Below are positions 36,415 to 47,310 of a stretch of 64,000 nt of DNA, in pieces. The stretch's first letter is position 1, and the number at the start of each line of letters is the position of its first letter. Under the pieces are notes generated by a model. That model saw only the letters and a program-made list of their open reading frames with translations. It was not told where the DNA came from and ran no database searches. A program made the position numbers and the translations under genes. The stretch is from Pyrrhosoma nymphula (Eukaryota > Arthropoda > Insecta > Odonata > Coenagrionidae): assembly GCA_963573305.1 (NCBI GenBank), contig OY754336.1, forward strand, positions 1,736,001 to 1,800,000. The letters run 5' to 3'.

Positions 36415-36760
36415 CAGAGGACTCTGCTCTCACGTCCCTCCTCGCCCCTCACTCACATGACACAAGCTCCTCTTCGCCATTTTGCCTCGTCACCGCGGCT
36501 GCTGCCGCTGCCTACTCATTACTCTCACCCCACCCCTCGCGACTACCTCCGCTCGCTTCACCGTCGGAAGGCCGACGAATCCACGCTTATCTGCCCTTCG
36601 AGTAGGTAGTCCCACCTCACCCCTGTTGTTCCCTCACCCCTGTTTCTCTCCCCTGTTCCGGCTCTCTAGGAATTGGGTATTCTCGAATTTTTCTTTGGGA
36701 AAATTTCCCCTCCATCATCCCTTCCTCCGTCTTGGGTCTACGGTAATGAGTTGATTCATT
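36415..36760. other. CT-rich, CpG-containing island
   Basis: Pyrimidine-rich plus strand. Short open frames are compositional. Confidence 0.4.
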
Positions 36761-37749
36761 TCTGATGTTTCCCTGTTGTCGTGTTGTTTTGTTTTTGCCA
36801 GTCAACACTCCCTCGAAAGTATTTCCCATCATTGGAAGATGCGAGAAATTATAAATCGATATTCCAAGGAGCTATTAACATATTGAGTAAATTAGTACTG
36901 TGTTTTTTTGTGAATGAGGTTTTTTTATATTAGTCTTTAAATCTGATGCCTGAGCGTTTATTTTGAGAAGAACCTAGAACCTACGTGAGAGTATGAACGA
37001 CATCAATCTAAGTTCTTCTACGGAGGTTATTTGTTTTAGGAAAGAAGTCGAGTGGGGTCACCCCTCTGATCGTCTGTCCTCTTTGGATGATGTTTATCTG
37101 CTTTGTGTTTAAAGAAGGAATACCTATAAGCAATATATGACCCCCGGTATTTTGTTGTTATTTTTTTGTTCAGATGAGAACCCCTCGAATGAAATTGCTG
37201 GAATAGTACTTAGCGTTCGGTTTCATTCTGGTCGTCATTCCCATGAGTTTTCCTTGGCTCAGCGCCAATATTATGACTAGACGATGAGTAGGAATTCCTC
37301 GACATTCATCGCAGAAAAAAACGCTCTAGGTCTTCGCTCTATCCTGTAAACAAAGCTTTTTGTGTGTCTCTGGTGGTTACCTTCAAGATAGAGGTAAGAT
37401 AGCCTCCTTCACATGACTTGTATGTAAAGTGCGTATTGTAAATCGCGTGTGTGTGTAGGAATTTACGTCCAATTTCTTTCCCAGTGACGTAACTGAAATA
37501 ACTTGCTTCGTTGGACACGACGTAAAAACATGCCGTAATCTCTAGATAATTTATTACTTTAAAAATTTCACCTTACCCTCCCGCAGCCTGATTCTAAGTT
37601 TTCTCAACTGGGTTGACTCAGACGATTATATAGAAAAAGGTTCAGATTTCAGTGCCGTGACGCATTGGGGAAGATAAAAATCTCGAGATTTTAACGTGTC
37701 ATCTGGTAAGAGAAGTGGCTGTGTAGTTTAATTTTGCTGCCGAACTGAC
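36761..37749. other. AT-rich noncoding stretch
   Basis: No feature recognised. Confidence 0.45.
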
Positions 37750-39200
37750 GGCGGAAATGGTCGTCGGAATCTCGGACCAAGTCGACGGAGGTGCGATACT
37801 TTCCCCTTGGGCTCCTAAAGAATTGGGTTAACCTTTTCCGTTTATCGCTCTTCTCCTGTTTTTGGAAGTTTGCCGAGATGCGGCGGAACATCCCTCTCTC
37901 TCTGTTCCACGCCCCCCTCTTCTTCTCTCGACGTGTTTTGCTTCGCTCTCGCATAGCTCGTCGTTTTCCTTCGCCGTCGCTAATGCCCTTCCGCCAATGC
38001 GAGCAGCACTGGATGGAATACGTTATCCTCAGGGCCCATTGCTGGCCGGAGTGCCTCAAGCGGCCGAGGTTACGGAGGGGGAGGAAGGAGGAGGATGTTT
38101 AGGAAGTGAGGGGCCGGAGATTTTGGTTTGCAGGGTCGGGAGGAGGGCGCTTGAGGTGACGAGTTGGCGAGAGGAGAGACGGGGAAACGAGCGTTTAATT
38201 ACGTTTCCCTCCTCTCTCCAGCGCTTTCTCCTCTTGAGGATTTCGCCGTTTCCTCGCTCTTGGTCGTCCGAAGCCGTCTCACTTCCCCGTTCGACGCATC
38301 CTCTTCCCCCTTTTCCTTCTTGGCTCTTGTTTCCGACCTCCCCAGTAGTTCTAGCCTCTTCTTCATCTGCTTTTCAAGTTATCCGCCTTCATCCTTACCC
38401 TGTCGTTCCCCTCTCGTTTGCACTGTGCCGTCTCACCTCCCCGTGTGACTCATCCTCTCCATCCTCCCTCTTCTCTTGGCCCGAGTTTCCGACCTCCCCT
38501 TTCATACTCAACTTTTCCTCTTGTGCTTTTCAAGTTTACCGTGCTCCTCCGCTCCTTCGCTCCCTCCCAATCGTTTCCGCCGCACCCTTAGCGGCATCGA
38601 GTGAATCCCCCGAGATGAGAAAGGGAATGAAAAGTCTGATGTGAGTCCACCTCCCTCGCTAATGCTAGTGGAAAATGAATGCTCTGAACACTGCTGGAAG
38701 GAGGAAGTTGGTCTGGTGGAAGGGGTTTGCGTAAAGGGACGGAGAGGAAGACGAGGAGACGAAGTGAAAAGTATTTACCTCTTCTGTAAGTCTGATTTCC
38801 TTTGGTTGTAATTAGCCCCATCAAACACAGGGTTCTTAAAAGTAAGCGAATTCGCACTACTTCTACATATTCACCCACAGTGGTCGGTCATTATATGCCA
38901 TTTCAGTCCCAAAATTGTTCACTGCGTATGTGCCACGAGATTGGGCGAAGGCTGTAGCTGCGCAGGCGTTCGTCGTTGTCGGCCCTCCCTTTCCGTGCAC
39001 GCAGGAGGCTGCCCTTGCTCCCATTGGAAGGAGGAACTCCAAAAAGAGGTGTCAAGGGGGTGCGGAGAGGGGATAATGAGACTTTAGAGAGAGAGATGGA
39101 GGAGGGTTGAGGAGTGAAGGGGTAGGCCCTGGGTATGATGATGGGTTGAGCCAAGGGATGGGGGGCACTGATCTCTAGGGCTCTAGCCAGAGGCTTGGAA
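37750..39200. other. GC-rich island, CT-rich then purine-rich
   Basis: From 37780 to 38600 the plus strand is CT-rich with CpG; from about 38640 to 39200 it is GA-rich. A 260-codon frame (37862-38644) spans the first half. Its product is Ser/Pro/Leu-rich with no domain and overlaps the internal duplication, so I do not call it a gene, though a lineage-specific exon cannot be excluded. Confidence 0.4.
38273..38580 (+). repeat. Imperfect tandem duplication, ~154-bp unit
   Basis: GCCGTCTCAC(T/C)TCCCCG begins copies at 38273 and 38427. Both are followed by CATCCTC, TTTCCGACCTCCCC, a CTTTTCAAGTT string and a pyrimidine-rich end. The copies differ at many positions, so the duplication is old. Confidence 0.7.
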
Positions 39201-40479
39201 GGCTGCATAATGGATACGCTTCCAATATTTTTTCCTGAGCACGTCAGATTCCATAAACCAGACAACTCGTTTATTTTCCTTTAGATTTCACCGTTCATCG
39301 GGATGAAATTTCTTATGAAACTTGAGGAACGTAATGGCACCTCTCATTTAGTTATTGTTTAACACCTGAAATCGTTACTTCTCTGACAAAATTAGGATAA
39401 AGCTACCAATTATAGGGACACGCTTCGATGTAAGTTAGTAGTATTCCATAATAGGATTTATTGCATTAACTTCAACGCATGAAAGATGATTAAACGAAGC
39501 ACTTGGAACTTCCGCATGTTAGATTTAATCGTGAACTGGTGATCCGTTTATGACGCTAAACGGGGAAAACTGGGCGTAATTAAATATTATATGTGGAATT
39601 TCAAAGTGGTTTGTTTAATCTTTAATTGTTCTCACATACCCTGAAAATACCTCGTATAACATGAAGAGTGGACAGTGAATAATTCACTAGTTTAGATGCT
39701 TAATCAATTTAAATTGTGAAGATGATATTCGTCAGGACCTGAAGATGATGGAACTTGGGGAGGGGTTTAATTGTTTTTTTCCTTTCGGTGGTGTTTGAGA
39801 GCTGAATATTATAAATGCTTTTAGCATAGTGGTGGACGCCGGCCATTTTTCGCCCGCTGACGCCGCCAATGTTTTTCACTTCGCAAAGTCGGCGCGTGAA
39901 GTTGATTTTTGCAGCCAGTATGCATTGCTCGTCCGTCACTGAGCCCTTGCGCGTACTAGCTGCGAGCTTTTGAACGTGTTTCTCTCATCGTCAATTCCTT
40001 GTGATGCATACCTATGTGAACTTGCTCAATGCTCTCATTACTAAGTTACAAAACATCTTAAGCGATAACACCATGACTTTGTCGCATTTGTTCATCATTT
40101 GTAGTCTTTAATCAATTTCGGACACTAAAAAAATACATAGTTATCATTCTACTGTAAAAGACTCGTAAAGAGAACCTAAGTGTAGAACGGCGACGAATAG
40201 CCCGCCGCCGATTCCACCGACTTGGCCGACAAAATGCGAACGGCGTCCTCCTCTATTCGAATGTACATTAAAATTCCCGTAATCGACCCGTAAAATTATA
40301 CCCCGATACCGATGATAATTCCTACATTTGTGTGGAAAAAAGGCTTATTCTTGAAGCGTGATGATTTGTCTTTTTAAGTTGTAGATAGTGTAGTCCCATG
40401 GGCTCTTTCCAGATTAACTACTGGATATAATTTTTTACTCAGCGTTCGAAGAACGTAATTATCTCAAGTCGATGGCCAT
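39201..40479. other. AT-rich noncoding stretch with a small CpG patch
   Basis: Around 39830-39960 a CpG-rich patch contains a 76-codon minus-strand frame (39709-39939, MTDEQCILAAKINFTRRLCE...). No family was recognised and no flanking exon is evident. Otherwise nothing. Confidence 0.35.
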
Positions 40480-43260
40480 AAGGTCGTTGGTTTGTTCAAG
40501 TGCCCGAAGGCGCCTGAACCCTCGCGCTCGTGCCGTCTTATAGGAGGATGGACCCACTTGGAGGAGGGCTTCTGAAGCCTTGGAGTGGGATGCAGATCGT
40601 GTGGAGAGAGGAGGATTGGACCAACGGGAAGGGGGGAGGATAATGTCCGCTCCGTGGAAGGAGGCCGCGTCCGCTGCCGTGGATCGGGTTGATGGGCGGG
40701 CAAAAGAGAGTGAGGAGGAGGAAGGAACCCGGGAGCTCTTTGTCCGGAGTTCGACGGTAGGATGGGATGCAGCCGCGGGTTCGGGGAGGTGGTGGCGTGG
40801 TACATACGTGAAGAGAGAGCATGGGCGGAGTCGAGAGCTTTCGCGGCAGGGGCGAGGGGGGGGAGATAGAGGGCAGTTAGTTGGTTGGTCGGTCGGCAAT
40901 GTGTGGGGGGGGGGCGGGAGGGGGCAGCGACGCGGCGCCCATGGCTGTTCGACGCTCGCTCCTTAAAAGGCTGCGTGTCGGAGGCGGCGGCGTTGGCAGC
41001 GGCCGCGACTTGAGACGGTTGGCGGTGGGGAATGGGGAGGCTCCCTCCCCCGATCTCCCATACTCTTCTTTCCCCCACCGTCCGCCCCACCCCACCCCCA
41101 CGCGCTCCTCGCCATCCTCCAACCAAACCCCGATGTTTGCCCCCACACACACTCTTCTCTCGTCCATCTAACTCCTCCTCGGCAACTATGCGTTGCCATT
41201 CCCCCCTTACATCGGCGACTCATCCCTTACCTCCCCTCTCCTCTTACTTTCATAGATTAGCCCAGTAACCGCTTTACTGCGAACGAACATTTCTTCCCGA
41301 AGGCACCCGTATCTCATTTCCGTCTTATAGGATTTTCTGGGTTTCACCGGCGAATGATTTGGGTGAAGTCTTAGCAGGTTTTAACCGGTGAGTGCTTCGG
41401 CAACTGACATGTCGATAGCTGACTTCAACAATAAACGCTAACGGGGTCGGCTAACAAAACGTCGGTTGCCGAATCACTCACCGAGGGGAAAACCCGAGGT
41501 CTCTATCGTGCCCTTACTTCTTTCCTTCCATCGTGGAGGCTCCACCGGTGTTGATCACCGGTCAATCAATTTATTTTTCTCATCGCAGAATCACCGCTTT
41601 CCGGTGTCATCCCCCTTCATGCTTCTGCAAATAAAAAACTTATATTCCTGCATCCCCCCAGTGTTGGGAATTTAAACGTCTCTTGAATCAAGAACGAACC
41701 TCTCCGTCGAATTACGGTTTAGATGTATCCTCTGCGGGTTGAATGCAAGCCGCTTGGGGAACCAGAAACCAAATGCCGCCACCGCCGGGGATTTCCAGCC
41801 ATCCAGGGGTTGACTTATCAGGGGTGGGGTGAGTGGCGATGGCATGGGAGCCGTTGACGCGCGAGGGAGGGCAATTAAGCCACCGCGGCGGTGCGTGTGG
41901 AGTCCTCGACTAGAGGTTGCCATATCGCGCGTGCCGAGACGCCCCCAGTGCGCCTTCCCGTGCACACCGCTCTCTCCTCCGGCTGCTCCTGCCTCCTAGA
42001 ACTTCAATTCAAACCCTCCGATCCTCAGCCCCCTCTCCTCCTCCGTCCACACTCCCCATCTCCGCCTTTCGTCTTGAAGTGGGGGCCCCTTGCAGGCAGG
42101 GTTATGAGTCCGACCTCGGCCACGTGCCATGGTGCTAAACTTAGACTCCTGACTTCCCCTCCTAGCATCCTTCTTCCCTCCCTGATTTCTTCGTCTCACT
42201 TTTTGAACCCCCTCTTCTTCCTTCCCCGCTCCTCCCCCCGCCTTTAAGTCTCACTCCCTACACCGCCCCCCCCACTCTCCTCTCCCGCACCCGAACCCTC
42301 CGCGACGTCGTTTGACTAATTCTTTGAGACCGGGGTCCGCCTTAGAACATCCCAGCCAGATTCCCTCCTAGCTGGGGCATCGGTTCGGTGTGAGATGGCT
42401 CTGTGGCTGTTTTTCGAGGTTTGGCAGGGGGAGGTTGGTTTACGTGGGGGAATTCCTTCCTCCCACTCCTCCGACAAGGCGCTGACTCATTGCAAATCAC
42501 CTCGAAACCTCTCTTGTTCAAGGAAAAGAGTTAAAACCCCCAATACTTCTTCGACGCACGACTGCCTTAATGCTTTCCAAGTGTGTGCGCTCCTAGCCAA
42601 TTCCGGAAGTCATGGCAAAACATGGCCGTGTCTGACGTCCTGTCGGCGTCTCCTCCCGGTGTGCTCTTTGGGTTTACGCTGCTATCCATTAAGGGTGTGC
42701 CGAGGGTAGGCAGGCTCGCCCCTGCTGACCACCCCCGTCCCCGCAACCCCATCTGGGTCGAAGGGCAGCGGGAACGTTGTCTTGACGTGAGGTGCTCGGC
42801 TGATTGCCACACGGGCAGGGGGTATTTTATCCTGTAACTTATGCAACATGGGACCTTGTGTGGCTGTGCGTGTTGACTATCTGCAGGGCGCATGTCTCCT
42901 CTCTGTGTGGATGGATGTCGAGTAAGTGTTCGAGCGGCTCTTCTCCCCGGCTCTGGTCTTGGCGTCGGCTCGGAGGGAGGCAGGCAGACGGGGAGGAGGA
43001 GAAGGTCTTGACGCAAAACTCTTGATGGTGGTGAGCCAAGATGGACGCTCTATCCCTCCTTCCCCTCCGCGGCGTGGCAGGAGCGGAATGATATGCACTC
43101 GGCCCATGCAAGGCGGCGATGAGAGAGGGTGTATGTCAGGGGAGGCCTTGTTCGGCCCTCACCCGTCCCCATTCCCTTCACGAGATTTCGCGGCCCCCGA
43201 TTCTCCGCCACCGCCCCTCTCTACCTGCCTTGGCTTCTGTTTTATTTGGCATTAGATCCA
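40480..43260. other. Large GC/CpG-rich island (~2.8 kb)
   Basis: The largest GC-rich block of the window. GA-rich and GT-rich text (40560-41040, including a G run near 40904) is followed by CT-rich text (41040-41260 and 41960-42300), then mixed CpG-rich DNA to 43260. Up to four phases are open at once, the mark of stop-poor composition. A possible 35-nt exon-like segment lies at 42888-42922 (CTGCAG before, GTAAGT after), but the upstream polypyrimidine tract is poor. It may be a promoter-associated CpG island of an unseen gene. Confidence 0.4.
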
Positions 43261-44490
43261 GTCGAGCCTAATATTTTTTTTCGGGAAGGAAACAAAGCCG
43301 TTCATTTGCAGTTCGCAGAGCCGTTAAGGAGATCGCTGTCTCTGTAGTCGCTGGTTTACTGCATGCTCTCTGTTTTAATATCGTGGAGACTGGGTTATTA
43401 AGAAAACTCGGGATGTATTTCGTCCGCACCGCTGCGAAATCTCTCTATCCATTACGCTGCCAGAAACCTGCCTCTGTAAGCAAGGTGTATATCATCTAAA
43501 GAAATAAACTAAAAACTGAGTTAACATTCTAGGTGCAAGTTCTAAAGCGTCGATGGTGTAAAATATGATTTGCGAGTTCACATGCAGCGATTACCTTGTA
43601 GAAAATATTTTTAGGGATTTTTATTTCCTTTTTTAAAACGATGATTTTTTTTCCTTCCATTATTTTAATTTTCTTTTTGGCCGAAATAGGGCGAATCCCA
43701 TTCAACTTAAGTCATAATGGCTCTTACCGTTTGTCGAGGAATCCGTAATGATTCGATGAATCGCATCGAATATAATTCGTCGTTGCATCATAATTATTGA
43801 CCGTCGAAAATTGTGGATAAAGGAACGATAATAAGATTGTTTGCGTTGGAACACTTGCTGTAAAATCACTAGAGATAAATGTTTAAATAGATAGCTTGTT
43901 GGATCTTTCGGAATGGAATTAGATATTTGGTGAAATCTATGAATGATTGGAATTATTAGTGAACAAAGTCTTTTCAAGGACTTTCATATTCAATCTTTGG
44001 GGTGTTTTTAAGAATTGCTGAAAAACGCTTGACTTGATAATTCTTTTCAGTAGCACATAATTTTCACTAGGATATTACTATTATGAATTGAATTTTGATT
44101 GGATGATTGTCTTGTTACCTTAAGTGACAAATTATCCGTTTTTGCTCAAAGAAAATGGGAGATATTTCATTAACAGCGCTAGGAATTTCAATCTCCTCGA
44201 TATTAGTTTTTCAGAGAATACAATTTCCAAAATAAACTTATCTAACGTCGGTTCCTAGTAAATGTCGATAATTTCGGATAAAGATTCTGATCTGTCTATC
44301 CATATGAATATATCTTTTTACACGTCTTTTGCTCCCGGAAGTAATTTTCCATTACTCCCTTCCATTGTTGCATTATATGGCAGCCTTGAGATACCCCTGT
44401 AATGTAATGCAATTTACCTTTGGATTTGGAGACAAGAAAAAGTACTTCTTTAATTGATAATGACCTCAATGGCAGCGTCTGTTTATAAGT
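43261..44490. other. AT-rich noncoding stretch
   Basis: No feature recognised. Confidence 0.45.
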
Positions 44491-44890
44491 CATCCCCCGT
44501 GTGTCAGTCCACGACGCGGAGGCGTCAGAAATAGTGGGGCATCGCCGAAGCGGAGCGCAAAAAGCATTTCCCTGCTACTGTCCCCAGAGCCGTCCCCAGT
44601 GTCGTCACCGTCCTCCACCCCCCCTATTCTTTCTACCCACCTCGCTGACCCCTCTCTCCCGCTCCGTGATTTGCGAGGCTAACTCGCACGAAACCCAACC
44701 CACCCCCCTTTTCGCTGCCCCCTCCCCGTTCCACTCTGAACGGCCATTCGCTCTTTCACGCGCCTCTCCGTGCCTTCCGCCCCTTGTCGCCCCTCAGTCT
44801 CACACTCCCCACTCGTACCTATCGATTCCCCACCCTCGGTCGAAACTTCCCCACAAACGACCTTAAGGGCAGGCGGCCGTTTAATTGCCA
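44491..44890. other. CT-rich, CpG-containing island
   Basis: Pyrimidine-rich plus strand. Open frames are low-complexity. Confidence 0.4.
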
Positions 44891-46779
44891 TAGCCGTGGA
44901 CTCGAAAAAAAAGAGAAACGGGAGAATCAGGTGGAGAAATAAAATTCAACGCGGGAGTTTAAAACAAAAATTGTGCGAACGGGAAGACTCGCGGCCAAAT
45001 TATTCCTTCATTTCATTTATTTTGTAATTTTTCGTGTGTTTTCGCCATCGTGTAGTTTTCTCTTTTTATCGCTTGGCCGTTCTGTGTGGAGCTAAATCCT
45101 TGAAAATCAGTAAATAAATCGGAAAAATTACTGAATAAAACGGCTTCTTTATTTCTGAGCGAAATGGGAACTTTGTAACTCGTTGTAACGCTAAACTCAG
45201 TACAAAACTTACACCAATGATGGTGATAAATTCATACAGGATTAATTCAAACCCGCGACTTAATCCTGCTGCTTCCGAGGCCCGGAATCACAGAATGCTG
45301 TTAAAATTTGGGGAAATTAGATTTTAACTGACAAAAAAACTGGACAGAAAAGAAAAAACTGAAGTCAAAACTTAAATTATAACACCAAGACGGCTTCACT
45401 AAATTTGGCCATATCAGAAAATCCAACCACCGCTTGAAATATACTTCACATTTAGTGACCTTCCTTCTGCAACCTTATCGTGGTGCTCATTTTTTCAGTA
45501 TAACTCTTCGTGCTGTCATACTGACTATAATTGCTGTTTTAACAGAGGATATTATTAATTTTGGTAATTAGTAAACTCTATAAATATATTAGAATAATAT
45601 AAATATATTATTCTTTCTGCGGATGCTAATTCGTCAAATATTAAAATAACATCTAGCATTTGACTTCTACATGGAATAATGTACTACATTAAAATTAGCT
45701 TTGCTCGATGGAGAAAGGTTTTACATTTTCTTTTCAAAATACGTTGAAAAACTATTTTTTTATATCGAAATAAATCGTGTTAGAAAGCTTGGAGTCGCTG
45801 GCCACACTCTCGTTACTTCAAATCCCTCTTAAATCCCTCCTAGTTTCAACCTTATTCTTCCGTCTCCCGATTCCGATCCACCCTGCCCTTCTTTCCATCT
45901 CTTTCCAGCCTGGCCGAGCCGAATGGTAAAATTTATTAGGATTTTGGGGAATGGGGAAGGTGCGTGTTTCGGTAGGCGAAGGTGTTCGGTACCGTGGGAG
46001 CCGAGGGGATGAAGGAAGGCAGTTAAAACGTTAAGAAGAGGGGGATCTTCTTGGCTTTTCCTTCCTCTTCCACCCTCTTTGCAATGGAAAAGTCGGTCCT
46101 GGCCTTAGCTGTCCACCTGAATCCGGGTCAAATCGTTGAGCCACCGACACAGGGTCTACCATGGCCTGACCGGGGGTACGGACACGAACAGAGTGCCCAC
46201 CCCTTCAGGATATTGTTGTAAACCTCCGTAAAATAGCTACCTCGTTGAAACATCTGAGAGTTCATTTTCATTTTAACGCGGTATGAGAATTTCTCCTTGA
46301 TTTTCCTAGATTTTGATGTGGCAGGGAATATAGCCGAATGAATTTTTTAGCACCGCGAACAGTGCAGTATAAACTTTTTAACCCAAATGTAAGACATCAT
46401 TCCACTGGCATATGTTTGATCAGTTGTTCATAGTACCTGCTTATTATCCAATAAGTATTACTCGCCGATTTCGTGTTTTTTATGCTTGCATCAAATCATC
46501 ACAGCAGCTCGTTGAATGAATTTTCTTCAAACAAGTTTCTATGCAAAGGCAGCACTATACGCGAAGTTGCGAAGTCAAAAAGGCAATATAGAAACTGCTC
46601 TAATTTTCTGGAATAGATGTAGTACGCTCCCCTTTTTTTAAAATCTCCACATTATGTAAAATTGGATTGCTTAATAACTCTGTAATCAGGATTTTTCAAG
46701 TGGGCAGTAGGATAAAAAAAGTCAATGATATAATAATCCTTCAGTTGTCCCCTCCATGAATCTTCAAATAATTGGATTT
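44891..46779. other. AT-rich noncoding stretch
   Basis: No gene recognised. A 24-bp AT palindrome lies near 45591-45614 (AGAATAATATAAATATATTATTCT without mismatches around an AAAT centre). Confidence 0.4.
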
Positions 46780-47310
46780 TTCTCCTGTAAAACCTAGAAT
46801 ACTCCTTGATTTGGAAATAGTAATCCGGCGGCCACCCTGGGAAAGGCTGAGGAGGTGACCTGTTCTGAGACCTGAGGTTTTAAGACCTGTCTTTTCGCCG
46901 TGGAGGGTCGAAAGTTCGCTGGAGAATGAAGTGGGGGTGGGGGACAACTTCCCGCGCTTTCTTCCGTATCTTTCCCCCCCCCCCCTCGGTTTTGGCTCAC
47001 ACGAGGGAAGTAAATCCTTCTGCCGCCGGGTGGCGCCCGGGGTGGTAATTCCGGGCGGGAATGGGGTTTTATTGGGAGGGTTTCGGCGTGCGGCTACGCC
47101 GCCGTTCGATCCTGATTAGAATGGGGTTGGGTGCGGATTGTTGGGAAAGTTCTGTGCGCGCGTGATCGATATCGGTGGAATTCCGTGTCGACGGAACGGG
47201 TCCTGCTGTGATTCGTGGTCAGGAAAGTACACACATCGAGTGGCAAGGTATAAAGGGAAAGTTTTCTCCCTGAAATGTGGCCATGCAGGGACTCAGCGAG
47301 TGTGACTGTT
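46780..47310. other. GC-rich patch with a poly-C run
   Basis: About thirteen consecutive C near 46974-46986, flanked by CpG-rich DNA (CGGGTGGCGCCCGGGG near 47028). No exon recognised. Confidence 0.4.

Noticed and set aside
37862..38644. 260-codon open frame
   Set aside because: Low-complexity Ser/Pro/Leu-rich product in stop-poor GC-rich DNA, overlapping open frames in other phases and an internal 154-bp duplication; no domain.
40464..41150. 228-codon minus-strand open frame in the large GC island
   Set aside because: Proline/arginine-rich, overlaps open frames on the opposite strand, no motif or start context to favour it.
42888..42922. 35-nt exon-like segment between CTGCAG and GTAAGT
   Set aside because: Weak polypyrimidine tract and no reading-frame support; the splice-like strings are common by chance in this GC-rich block.
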